In this document: one piece after another, positions 1 to 7,180 of the stretch
How positions within the stretch are numbered: position 1 is the stretch's first letter
Layout: every line of letters begins with the position of its first letter
NCBI RefSeq assembly: GCF_004361855.1
Contig: NZ_SNWQ01000031.1
Span: forward strand, 1-64,000
Direction of reading: 5' to 3'
Length of the DNA stretch: 64,000 nucleotides
From: Kribbella caucasensis
GTDB lineage: Bacteria > Actinomycetota > Actinomycetes > Propionibacteriales > Kribbellaceae
Notes under the pieces: generated by a model
The model's database searches: none
Seen by the model: only the letters and a program-made list of their open reading frames with translations
Told to the model about the DNA's origin: nothing
Position numbers and translations under genes: made by a program

Positions 1-3
1 GCC

Positions 4-447
4 TCACGAGCCACACCCGTCACACACGCCACACCGGTCACACGGCCGTAAACCCGCAGGCCAGAGCCCCAGGCAACGACTTTGCCGGGGCCCTGACTCC
101 GCGACCTGGTGCGCGGCGCCGCGGGACAGGTCCTTGTCCCCGACCGCGATCGCATGCACGTGGTACGGCCAGTTGCCCTGGGCCGGAGTCCGCAACCAGG
201 CCGCGAAACCGACCTGACGCAAGGCCAGCACCACGGCCTTCCGCTGCGCCGCGTTCAGCTGGTCGGCGGCGACGTCGATCGCACCGCCCCCGTCGTGCGT
301 CCCCGCGGAGGCGGTGACGCCGCCCGAGTTGTACGAGCCCTGCATGATCGTGAACTGGAACCTGGCCAGCTTCTCCGCGGCCTGGATCATCGCCACGGTC
401 CGCTTGTTCAGCTGCTTGTCCCGCCAGGTGATCCTTGCCTCAGGCAT
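4..447 (-). CDS. M15-like peptidase (D-Ala-D-Ala carboxypeptidase fold)
   Basis: The protein carries the M15-type zinc signature: THDGGGAID fits the H-x2-G-x-A-x-D pattern around residue 50, and WPYHVHAI near residue 98 supplies the later His ligands. The fold cleaves D-Ala-containing cell-wall peptides; the substrate here is not known. I chose the ATG at 447 over the GTG at 468 because GGGGGCGAG lies just upstream and the ATG overlaps the stop of a small upstream ORF. No signal peptide is visible. The last 31 residues after HQVA are Cys-rich and unlike the family. Shifting one base near position 107 gives a smoother frame (GKVVAWGSGLRVYG) that stays open past the window edge, so the C-terminus may be frameshifted. 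The fold is fairly sure, the end is not. Confidence 0.72.
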   Translation of the reverse strand: MPEARITWRDKQLNKRTVAMIQAAEKLARFQFTIMQGSYNSGGVTASAGTHDGGGAIDVAADQLNAAQRKAVVLALRQVGFAAWLRTPAQGNWPYHVHAIAVGDKDLSRGAAHQVAESGPRQSRCLGLWPAGLRPCDRCGVCDGCGS

Positions 448-571
448 CTGTCTCGCCCCCGAGATCACCGAGAATCCGGTCCGCGTCCTCCGCGGCTGCG
501 AGCGCTTCCAGCTCGTCCAGATCGTCCTCGGTCAAAGCGTCGTCGAAGAGTTCACCGAACACTCCCGACAT
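440..571 (-). CDS. Small acidic protein, 43 aa, coupled to M15-like gene
   Basis: The ORF reads MSGVFGELFDDALTEDDL and onward, rich in Asp, Glu, Ala and Leu, with no domain I recognise. A strong ribosome-binding site (GGGGAAGGGG) ends about five bases before its ATG, which favours a real gene. Its stop codon overlaps the ATG of the M15-like gene (8-bp overlap), so the two are probably translationally coupled and cotranscribed. Predicted to be cytosolic and helical; function unknown. Confidence 0.55.
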   Translation of the reverse strand: MSGVFGELFDDALTEDDLDELEALAAAEDADRILGDLGGETDA

Positions 572-839
572 CGTTCACCCCTTCCCCACCTCACGTCCGT
601 GGGCCTCCCCTGCCGACGGAACCGAGTTTCAGATTAGGTGCGGCCGGTGTCACTCGTCCACGAAGATCCGCCCTGATCGGCAGGCGGAACGTCAAGTTTT
701 CGCAAACCGGCGGGTGTGAGGCGCACGGGGTTGGGTACGTGTTGAAGTGTCCCGCGGTTCAGTCAGCCCCATTCGGGCATGGGTGGAGCTCACTAAGCCG
801 CGAGTTCTCCCACTGAGGGGCGGGAGAACGACCGATGGC
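572..839. other. Intergenic region, no gene seen
   Basis: No convincing gene on either strand. It should hold the promoter of the leftward 43-aa/M15 pair, but I cannot point to a clean -10/-35. The inverted repeat GTTCTCCC (804-811) / GGGAGAAC (822-829) lies next to the hairpin at 840-867, downstream of the methyltransferase gene. Confidence 0.4.
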
Positions 840-867
840 GGCGGGCGTATCCCACGATGCGCCCGCC
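840..867 (-). terminator. Hairpin after the methyltransferase gene
   Basis: GGCGGGCG (840-847) pairs with CGCCCGCC (860-867) across a 12-nt loop, 9 bp past the stop of the leftward gene. There is no U-run, as is usual in actinobacteria. Confidence 0.4.
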
Positions 868-875
868 GGCGCGGG

Positions 876-1658
876 TCAGATGGCTGAGGCGACGAAGAGG
901 TAGCGGTTGAGGCTGAAGAAGTAGCCGGCCGCGAGGTTGCGGAGATCGCTCGCCCAGGCCTCGGCCTCCTCCCCGGTGATGTCGGCGCGGCCCGGGACGA
1001 AGGCTGACACGATGTCGATCAGCCCGGCACTGTACGTGTTGTAGTCGAAACCCGCGTTCAGCAGCGGGACCACTTGCAGATGGGTGCGGGTGAAGCCGGC
1101 CTTGCTGAGCGCGTCGCCGAGGGTCCGGGGCAGATGCGGGTCTTCCAGGTGCTCCTCGAAGGCGGCCAGTACTCGGGTCATCCGCTCGTCGTCGCCCGAT
1201 CGCCAGACGATCGACCCCCAGTCGGTATCCAGCAGCACCACGCGCCCGGCGGGCCGTAGTACCCGGCGGATCTCCGCAAGTGCACCCGCCACGTCGTCGA
1301 GGTACTCGAACACCTGGGTCGACACCACCACGTCGAAGCTCTCGGCGCCGTACGGCAACTTGTACGCCGACGCCTGCTCGAGCTCGATCTCGGGTCCGTC
1401 CGGAACCTTGGCGCGGGTCGCGGCGATCGCCAGCATGCTCTCGCTGAGGTCGATCCCGCAGACCCGCCCGTCCGGCCCGACCTCGGCCGCCATCTCGGCG
1501 GCGAGCAAGCCAGGCCCCACCCCGATGTCGAGCACCCGGTCCCCCGGCCGGAGCGCCAAGGCGGTCCTCACCACCCGGCGTTGCTCGATCACGTCCGGTG
1601 TCGTGTAAACCATCTCGACCTGCCGCGACACCACCGGATCGAACTGCAGGTTGCCCAT
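876..1658 (-). CDS. Class I SAM-dependent methyltransferase
   Basis: The SAM-binding glycine loop VLDIGVGPG (about residues 45-53) is followed by the acidic ribose-binding residue in GIDLSESM, then FDVVVSTQVFEYL (motif IV) and VLRPAGRVVLLDTDW (post-motif). The family is UbiE/Methyltransf_11-like and moves a methyl group from SAM to a small molecule; the acceptor cannot be told from sequence. The start is ATG 1658, 8 nt after an AGGGGG box; upstream in-frame codons lack homology-like sequence. Length (260 aa) is normal. It lies downstream of the NTF2-like gene on the same strand, separated by a palindromic repeat that may end transcription, so cotranscription is doubtful. Confidence 0.85.
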   Translation of the reverse strand: MGNLQFDPVVSRQVEMVYTTPDVIEQRRVVRTALALRPGDRVLDIGVGPGLLAAEMAAEVGPDGRVCGIDLSESMLAIAATRAKVPDGPEIELEQASAYKLPYGAESFDVVVSTQVFEYLDDVAGALAEIRRVLRPAGRVVLLDTDWGSIVWRSGDDERMTRVLAAFEEHLEDPHLPRTLGDALSKAGFTRTHLQVVPLLNAGFDYNTYSAGLIDIVSAFVPGRADITGEEAEAWASDLRNLAAGYFFSLNRYLFVASAI

Positions 1659-1740
1659 CACCCACCCCCTTGTCGACACATGCCCTTCATCATGGTCCGC
1701 ACATCCGCCGACGGGGAGGGCCAACACTCAAGACGACACA

Positions 1741-1763
1741 AGTGCTCCGACACGGGCCACTAG
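1741..1763. repeat. Dispersed palindrome family 2, copy 1
   Basis: AGTGCTCCGACACGGGCCAC followed by TAG. The same CTCCGACACGGG core with flanking GTG/CAC arms recurs at 56594-56617 and 57670-57693. It begins inside the stop codon of the NTF2-like gene, so it may act as its terminator (short stem, GACAC loop). Confidence 0.6.
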
Positions 1764-2113
1764 TGAGCCGGGGCGAAGTCGAGGAAGCCGATCACCGCCT
1801 GGATCTTGCCGTCGGCATCGAGGGTGACGACATCCGTTCCGCCGGCGACCGCGGGTTGACCGTCGGCCGCGAGCTCCCAGGTCCAGCGGAGCCGGTTGTG
1901 GTGCTTGTCGACTTCACCGGTCAGGGCGAACCGGTGCCCCGGGAACATCTCCTGCGCGGTCGCGACCATCTCGGTCAGCCCGTCGTGGCCGGTCGTCTCG
2001 AAGCTCGGGTCGACGTACGAGGCGTCGGCGGACCAACTGGCCTCGATGATGCCGGCCCGGCGGTCGACGTCGGTCTCGTTCCACATCGCGAAGTACTGGT
2101 CGGCAAGGTTCAT
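1760..2113 (-). CDS. NTF2-like / SnoaL-like protein
   Basis: This 117-aa protein starts with MNLADQYFAMWNETD, continues with the helix-turn and YVDPSFETTGHDGL segment, and ends in paired strands (RLRWTWEL, GGTDVVTLDADGKI). That is the cone-shaped alpha+beta barrel of NTF2/SnoaL proteins. Members bind or isomerise small hydrophobic molecules, and many are annotated only as 'nuclear transport factor 2 family'. A GAGGAGG-type box precedes ATG 2113. It is divergent from the XRE regulator at 2229, and the 115-bp gap carries twin palindromes, so it is probably that regulator's target. Reaction unknown. Confidence 0.75.
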   Translation of the reverse strand: MNLADQYFAMWNETDVDRRAGIIEASWSADASYVDPSFETTGHDGLTEMVATAQEMFPGHRFALTGEVDKHHNRLRWTWELAADGQPAVAGGTDVVTLDADGKIQAVIGFLDFAPAH

Positions 2114-2174
2114 CTCGGGTTCCTCCTCGGAATCTGGTTGATGCCAGGAAGATTGCCGTCAACGATGCGCGGCT

Positions 2175-2210
2175 GGCGATAACGCCGGAGGTAATGGCGG
2201 CGATCACGCC
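2175..2210. promoter_or_regulatory. Twin palindromes, candidate XRE operator
   Basis: GGCGATAACGCC (2175-2186) and GGCGATCACGCC (2199-2210) are near-identical palindromes with 24 bp start to start. They lie in the gap between the divergent NTF2-like and XRE genes. The spacing, roughly two helical turns, suits cooperative binding by the XRE protein. Inferred from sequence only. Confidence 0.4.
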
Positions 2211-2228
2211 AGCGGTTACGGTCGGGGT

Positions 2229-3032
2229 ATGACCGCGACCGTCGAGCAGACCTTCCAGCGCCCGGTCGGCGAGCTGTTGCGCGGCTGGCGGGAACGTCGT
2301 CGGCTCAGCCAGCTCGACCTCGCGAACCGGGTCGAGGTGTCCACCCGGCACGTGAGCTTCGTCGAGACCGGCCGGTCCAAACCGAGCCGGGAGATGGTGT
2401 TGCGGCTGGCCGAGCATCTCGACGTACCGCTGCGGGACCGCAACCAGTTGCTCCTGGCCGGTGGCTTCGCGCCGATCTACAGCGAAGCGTCGCTGCATTC
2501 CCCGGCGATGCTGGCGATCCGCCAGTCCCTTCGCCGGCTGCTCAAGGCGCACGAGCCGTACCCCGCGCTCGTGGTCGACCGCTGGTGGAACATCGTCGAG
2601 GCGAACGCGGGCATCGACCTGTTCACCGAGGGCGTCGCGCCCGAGTTGCTCGCCGCCCCGGTCAACGCACTCCGGCTCACGTTGCACCCCGACGGACTCG
2701 CGCGCCGCATCACCAACTTGCCCGAGGTCCGCGCAAGCGCCCTCACAACATTGCAGCGACAAGTCGCCAGTACGGCGGATCCCGACCTGCAGGACCTGTA
2801 CGACGAGCTTCGGGCGTACCCCGTCGGACCGGGCGAGCCCAACGGATCCGGCGAACACGGGTCGGCCGAGGTCGTCGTACCGATGAAGCTTCGGCACGGG
2901 GATCGGGAGTTGTCCTTGCTGACCACGATCGCGACATTCGGTACGCCGCTCGACGTGACCGTGTCGGAGTTGATGATCGAGCAGTTCTTCCCGGCCGACG
3001 AGCAGACCGCCGCGTTCCTCCAGGAGCGCTGA
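2229..3032 (+). CDS. XRE-family regulator with MmyB-like ligand domain
   Basis: The N-terminal Cro/CI-type helix-turn-helix spans about residues 12-70 (RRLSQLDLANRVEVSTRHVS, then SKPSREMVLRLAEHL). It is followed by the MmyB-like PAS-type domain (PALVVDRWWNIVEANAG near 110, RLTLHPDGLARRI near 150), thought to bind a small, possibly fatty-acid-like ligand. Length (267 aa) is typical. Members commonly sit divergent from one enzyme gene that they control; here that is the NTF2-like gene. A 16-bp perfect hairpin follows, so the gene is monocistronic. Confidence 0.85.
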   Translation: MTATVEQTFQRPVGELLRGWRERRRLSQLDLANRVEVSTRHVSFVETGRSKPSREMVLRLAEHLDVPLRDRNQLLLAGGFAPIYSEASLHSPAMLAIRQSLRRLLKAHEPYPALVVDRWWNIVEANAGIDLFTEGVAPELLAAPVNALRLTLHPDGLARRITNLPEVRASALTTLQRQVASTADPDLQDLYDELRAYPVGPGEPNGSGEHGSAEVVVPMKLRHGDRELSLLTTIATFGTPLDVTVSELMIEQFFPADEQTAAFLQER

Positions 3033-3048
3033 AGCCCGTGGGGAGATA

Positions 3049-3089
3049 CGAATCGCCGGGACCGGTGGAAGCTCGGTCCCGGCGATTCG
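3049..3089 (+). terminator. Perfect 16-bp hairpin after XRE gene
   Basis: CGAATCGCCGGGACCG (3049-3064) pairs without mismatch with 3074-3089 across a 9-nt loop, 17 bp after the XRE stop codon. Confidence 0.75.
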
Positions 3090-3147
3090 CTCGATGGTCT
3101 CCTCAGTCAGCTGAGGGCTGAGGGCTGAGGCGACCAGGAGATTGTGA

Positions 3148-3177
3148 CCGCAGCTGATCTCGGTGTATCAGCTGCGG
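3148..3177 (-). terminator. Hairpin downstream of proline-rich gene
   Basis: CCGCAGCTGAT (3148-3158) pairs with ATCAGCTGCGG (3167-3177) across an 8-nt loop. It lies 146 bp past the leftward proline-rich gene, the only gene it could serve. The stretch 3090-3322 holds no gene; a short direct repeat (GCTGAGGGCTGAGG) lies near 3112-3130. Confidence 0.4.
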
Positions 3178-3322
3178 CCGGCGGCAGATTCAGCGCCGAT
3201 GAGGAGTAGCCGACGCCGAACTGGGTCTCAGGTGGTGCAGGACTACGCCCGGCACGTCGGCCGGCTCGATGTCGCCCTCGAGCCGACCGACGGCCGCACC
3301 GGTGAAATAGAGGAGGGGTTCT

Positions 3323-4393
3323 CTACCGGTGGGTCGGCAGCCCGGTGGGCTGCGTGGTGGGCAGTGACGGAAGGCTCGGCTTGGTCGTCGGAAGCGAAGG
3401 CTTCGTCGTCGGCAGCGAGGGCTTCGTCGTGGGGATGGTCGGCAGCGAGGGCTTGCCGGTCGGGACTGGGAGCGAGGGCTTGCCCGGCAGGGACGGCTTG
3501 GTCGTCGGCAGGGTCGGCTTACCCGGCAGTGACGGCTTCGTCGTCGGCACCGACGCCGGCGGCAGCGACGGCACGTGCTCCGTCACGCAGTCCGGCAGCG
3601 ACGGCTTGCCCGGCAGGGAGGGCTTGGTCGTCGGGAGCGACGGCTTCCCCGGCAGGGACGGCTTGCCCGTCGGGACCGGCAGCGACGGCTTGCCCGGCAG
3701 AGAGGGCTTGCCGGTCGGAACCGGGAGCGACGGCTTACCCGGCAGCGACGGCTTGGTCGTCGGCACCGGCGGCAGCGAAGGCTTCGTGGTCGGCAGCGAC
3801 GGCTTCGTCGTCGGGAAGGACGGCTGCGTGGTCGGGAAGGACGGCTTGGCCGTCGGAATGGTCGGCGTGCCCGGCAGCGACGGCTTCGTCGTCGGGAACG
3901 TCGGCTTGGTCGTCGGCACTGACGGCAGACTCGGCTTGCCCGGCAGAGAGGGCTTGCCGGTCGGAACCGGGAGCGACGGCTTGCCCGGCAGCGACGGCTT
4001 TGTCGTCGGCAGGTTCGGCTTACCCGGCAGCCCGGGCTTCACCGTGACCTTCACCTTCGCCGAGGCCTCGCCCTTGTTCGAGGCCTCGCCCTGCACCGTG
4101 ATCTTGACCTTGTCCGGCCCTTCCGGCGCCTTCGGCAGGCAGGTCGGGTCGACCGACGGAGTCGGAACGGACGGCTTGTCGCCGCCCGCCAGCAGGTTCC
4201 CGACAGCCGAGGGTCCGCCGACAGCGGCGGACACCGTAGCGACGGTGCCGGCCAGCGCCGTCACGCCTGCCGCGGCCAGACCACGGCGAAGCCAGGCCAG
4301 CTTGCGGCCCCGGCGCATCAGGTCGGCCGGATCGGGCTGCCACGGCTCCAGGTCGTACTCGAGCGCGCTGCGTACCCGCTGCTCGTCGCTCAT
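3323..4393 (-). CDS. Membrane protein with long proline-rich repeat domain, sigma-factor partner
   Basis: The first 35 residues are cytosolic-looking (SALEYDLEPWQPDPADLMRR). A single transmembrane segment follows (about 36-60), then a Cys-containing stretch and a charged strand region (VKITVQGEASNKGEASAKVK). From about residue 115 to the end the chain is almost all (T/G)KPSLP units, often KPSLPGKPSLP or TTKPSLP. This predicts an extended, rigid, wall-spanning tail. The start overlaps the sigma gene's stop (ATGA), so the two are translated together. By position it should modulate that sigma factor, but it lacks the HxxxCxxC zinc motif of ZAS anti-sigma factors; similar N-termini occur in partners of SigE-type sigma genes. 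Confidence is high that it is real, low on mechanism. Confidence 0.8.
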   Translation of the reverse strand: MSDEQRVRSALEYDLEPWQPDPADLMRRGRKLAWLRRGLAAAGVTALAGTVATVSAAVGGPSAVGNLLAGGDKPSVPTPSVDPTCLPKAPEGPDKVKITVQGEASNKGEASAKVKVTVKPGLPGKPNLPTTKPSLPGKPSLPVPTGKPSLPGKPSLPSVPTTKPTFPTTKPSLPGTPTIPTAKPSFPTTQPSFPTTKPSLPTTKPSLPPVPTTKPSLPGKPSLPVPTGKPSLPGKPSLPVPTGKPSLPGKPSLPTTKPSLPGKPSLPDCVTEHVPSLPPASVPTTKPSLPGKPTLPTTKPSLPGKPSLPVPTGKPSLPTIPTTKPSLPTTKPSLPTTKPSLPSLPTTQPTGLPTHR

Positions 4394-4908
4394 CTAGTTC
4401 CTCCAACTCCTGTTTCGATCAGATCGGGTGCCAGACGCAGCTTGGCCAGGGCCCGGGACGCGGTGCTCTTGACCGTCCCGGCCGCCATACCGAGGAGCTC
4501 GGCGGTCTCGGCCTCGGAGAGATCCTGCGAGTACCGCAACGCGACCACCGTCCGCTCGCGCATGGTCAGTCCCGCGAGCGCCGACAACACGGCCTCCCGG
4601 GTCTGCACCTCAACGGAGAAGTCGGCGACCGCCCTTTGGTCCCAGTCGTTCTCCACCGGATCGCTGGGAACTTCGTTGTTCCAGCGCCGGCGGGCCTGGG
4701 AGAGGAACCGGTTCACCAGCACCCGGCGGACGTAGCGCATCGGATCGCCGTCCAGCCGGTGCCACTTCGGATAAGACCGCATCAACGCCTGCTGGACGAG
4801 ATCCTCCGCGGTGTGCCGATCACCGCAGAGCATCTCCGCGAAGCGGAGCAACGGGGTGGACTGCGCTTGCACGAACCGCTCGAAATCGGCGTCCGCGGTC
4901 CGGGTCAT
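4390..4908 (-). CDS. RNA polymerase sigma factor, SigE/ECF type
   Basis: Sigma region 2 spans about residues 8-80 (LLRFAEMLCGDRHTAEDLVQ, then RYVRRVLVNRFLSQARRRW). Region 4 spans about 115-165 (RERTVVALRYSQDLSEAETA, GTVKSTASRALAKLR). There is no region 3, and at 172 aa it fits the actinobacterial SigE-type ECF family. AGGAG precedes ATG 4908. The downstream proline-rich membrane gene overlaps its stop, as expected for a sigma/regulator pair sensing an envelope signal. A second such module lies at 6362-8433. Confidence 0.92.
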   Translation of the reverse strand: MTRTADADFERFVQAQSTPLLRFAEMLCGDRHTAEDLVQQALMRSYPKWHRLDGDPMRYVRRVLVNRFLSQARRRWNNEVPSDPVENDWDQRAVADFSVEVQTREAVLSALAGLTMRERTVVALRYSQDLSEAETAELLGMAAGTVKSTASRALAKLRLAPDLIETGVGGTR

Positions 4909-5092
4909 CGATTCTCCTCTGCCTCTGTCACATCGCTACAAACCCGCTGGGTAGCCAGTTGGGTTCTGTCCGGTCACCAAATCCTTCGAAGAAATTTATT
5001 CACGCGCTATGCAAGAGGACAGTTTGTTTGTCACATTAGGTGAGCCGGGTCTCGCGCCCGGTGACCACCTCACCGCCCCGGAGGTACCGCCC

Positions 5093-6310
5093 ATGCGTAT
5101 CACCCTCAGGTCCAAGGCGGCTCTATGCGTCGCCACGGCCCTGGCCGCAGCACCACTTGCGGTCACCGCCCTCCCCAGTTCGGCCGCGTCGCCCGACCAG
5201 GTCAGCGTCGCCGCCCAGCCGCTCGAGGGATCCAGCAACGTGCGCGTCGAAGGCAGCCGGATCATTCTCGGCGACGCCCCGGCCACGATGGGGTCCGTCG
5301 AGATCCGGCAGCGTTCCGGTCTCGCCGAACTCGATCCAGTCCGCTTCCCGTCGGCCACCTCTGCCGTGATCGTCGGCTACACCTCCGGTACGCCGGACAA
5401 GTCGAGCGCCGAGGTCGACGTACGGGCTCTCGTCAACTCCAAGTGGTCCGAGTGGACGCCGGCGAAATCCGGTACGCCGACCGCGTTGCCGGGCGCGAGC
5501 GATCTGGTCCAGCTGCGGATCATTGTCAGCGCGCCGATTTCTGGCGGCAAACCGTGGGTCGGCGATCTGACTGTGCAGCCGACCGACCAGGCTGCCGCCG
5601 GCCAGATGGTGATCCAGGCTGCTCCGTTGAAGTCGCGCGTGTTCGCCACTCGTGAGGGTTTGGTCGGCGGTACGACGGCCAACGGGCACGTCATCATCCA
5701 GCGGGACCACTTCGTCGCCCTGCCGTCGCGACGTGGTCTGTCGAGCAACGATGGGGGCAGCTACTCGGTCAAGGTGTGTACGACGGCCGGCACGCTCCGG
5801 TGTGCGTTCGAGCCGGTGTGGGACGTCGGACCGTGGAACACCAAGGACGACTACTGGAACCCGAGCGCGATCCGGGAGATGTGGAAGGACCTTCCGCAGG
5901 GCCGGCCCGAGGCGCAGGCGGCGTACCAGAACGGGTACAACGGCGGGAAGGACCAGTTCGGCCGGACCGTGCTGAACCCGGCCGGGATCGACCTCGCCGA
6001 CGGCACGTTCTGGGACGCGCTCGCACTGACGAACAACGCATGGGTCGACGCGACGTACCTGTGGACCGGTGACGGCGGTCGCGGCACGGTCGCCATCAGT
6101 TCGGGCTACCTGAACGTCCGCAACGCGGCGAGCTCCAACGGTGCGATCGTCGGGATGGCGGGCAAGGCGGCGCAGATCACGGTCGAATGCCAGACGACCG
6201 GCCAGAGCGTGACCGGCTCACAAGGCACCACCAACGTGTGGCTGCGCGTCCACACCGGCATGTACGTCTCCAAGGCCTGGATCTCAGCCGGCACCTTCGG
6301 CGCCTGCTGA
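5093..6310 (+). CDS. Secreted protein with C-terminal bacterial SH3-like domain
   Basis: The start is ATG 5093, with GGAGG 9 nt upstream; an in-frame ATG at 5009 has no such site. Residues 1-32 form a Sec signal peptide (MRITLRSKAALCVATALAAA, Ala-x-Ala site near 31). The middle holds beta-rich regions and a block common to secreted actinobacterial proteins (EPVWDVGPWNTKDDYWNPS, then NGYNGGKDQFGRTVLNPAGI). The last ~70 residues look like an SH3b fold (YLNVRNAASSNGAIVGMAGK), which usually binds cell wall. No catalytic motif is evident. It is flanked by two SigE-type sigma modules on the opposite strand and ends at a bidirectional hairpin. Probably a cell-envelope protein of unknown activity. 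Confidence 0.82.
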   Translation: MRITLRSKAALCVATALAAAPLAVTALPSSAASPDQVSVAAQPLEGSSNVRVEGSRIILGDAPATMGSVEIRQRSGLAELDPVRFPSATSAVIVGYTSGTPDKSSAEVDVRALVNSKWSEWTPAKSGTPTALPGASDLVQLRIIVSAPISGGKPWVGDLTVQPTDQAAAGQMVIQAAPLKSRVFATREGLVGGTTANGHVIIQRDHFVALPSRRGLSSNDGGSYSVKVCTTAGTLRCAFEPVWDVGPWNTKDDYWNPSAIREMWKDLPQGRPEAQAAYQNGYNGGKDQFGRTVLNPAGIDLADGTFWDALALTNNAWVDATYLWTGDGGRGTVAISSGYLNVRNAASSNGAIVGMAGKAAQITVECQTTGQSVTGSQGTTNVWLRVHTGMYVSKAWISAGTFGAC

Positions 6311-6320
6311 CCCACGACAA

Positions 6321-6354
6321 CCGCGGGGTTCCTTGTGTATGAGGAACCCCGCGG
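6321..6354. terminator. Bidirectional terminator hairpin
   Basis: CCGCGGGGTTCCT (6321-6333) pairs perfectly with 6342-6354 across an 8-nt loop, between the convergent genes ending at 6310 and 6362. Confidence 0.8.
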
Positions 6355-6361
6355 CTCGTTG

Positions 6362-7108
6362 TCACTTGGCGAGCGGGTTGCTTTTGCTGTCGGGGAATTG
6401 GGCGAGCAGCTTGCCGGCGGCGTCGTACGCGAAGACGGAGGTGTCAGGTCCTTGGGGGCCCGGAGTCGACTTCGGCTCGGGGTCGCTGGCGGTCAGGTCT
6501 GCGGAGGACTCGACCCAGCCGGGGATACCCGCCAGGCGGTAGACCTTGCCGTACCAGGCCTGGTTGCCGCGCGTGTAGACGACCGTGCTGACCTTGGCGT
6601 TCTTGAACACCGAACTGGTGACCGGCCCCACGCTCTGCAGACCGGGCGACGTCCCATCCCCGATGTTGTCGTTGCCGACGGTCCTGCGCCAGCCGAACGG
6701 CTCGTACTCCGGTTCGCCGGGGACGCGACTGATCACGGCCCACTGGGTGCCCCGCGTCGCGAAGTACAGGTGCTCGGCGATCTTGACCTCACCACCGGCC
6801 GGCAGTGTGCCGACCTCGGGACGTTCGTTCTGGAAGACGTACTTCGTTGCCTTGGGCGCCTTCCTGGTGATGGCGCCGGCCTGCTTCTCCTTGGCCGGCG
6901 CGGGAATCGCCGGCGGGGTCGGAGTACTGTTGGGTGATCCGGCCGGCCCGCTGGAACCCGCGACCGCCGGTTCGCTGGAGCCTGCGGCCGCCTGATCGTT
7001 GTTACCGGTGACGGCGGCGGTGATGATCGTGACGCCGGCTACCGCGGCGGCCGCGAGACCCGTTGCGAGTAGCCGGATCACTCGTTGCCTCGGCGTGCTC
7101 TCTTGCAT
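6362..7108 (-). CDS. Membrane-anchored protein, paralogue of 7181-7912 product
   Basis: The start is ATG 7108, preceded by GGAGGG; an upstream GTG (7123) overlaps that site. One transmembrane helix (about residues 13-38) is followed by an Ala/Ser/Pro-rich linker to about 80 and a globular domain (YVFQNERPEVGTLPAGGEVK, HLYFATRGTQWAVISRVPGE, EPFGWRRTVGNDNIGDG). The globular domain is nearly the same as in the neighbour upstream, but this copy lacks the cytosolic N-terminal segment. It is third in the leftward sigma operon. A tandem duplicate that lost its sigma-contacting tail is the simplest reading. No enzymatic motif; function unknown. Confidence 0.8.
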   Translation of the reverse strand: MQESTPRQRVIRLLATGLAAAAVAGVTIITAAVTGNNDQAAAGSSEPAVAGSSGPAGSPNSTPTPPAIPAPAKEKQAGAITRKAPKATKYVFQNERPEVGTLPAGGEVKIAEHLYFATRGTQWAVISRVPGEPEYEPFGWRRTVGNDNIGDGTSPGLQSVGPVTSSVFKNAKVSTVVYTRGNQAWYGKVYRLAGIPGWVESSADLTASDPEPKSTPGPQGPDTSVFAYDAAGKLLAQFPDSKSNPLAK

Positions 7109-7180
7109 GTCGTTGCCCTCCACAAGGTTTTCTCGAGGTTGTGTCGGGCTGAAGGACGCAGTTGGAGCCGCGATGGTTCT

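Noticed and set aside
3345..4397. Plus-strand ORF of collagen-like GSDGLPGREG repeats
   Set aside because: It is the antisense of the proline-rich sigma partner, which has the ATGA overlap with the sigma gene, a transmembrane helix and a sensible N-terminus. The plus-strand frame has no ribosome-binding site.
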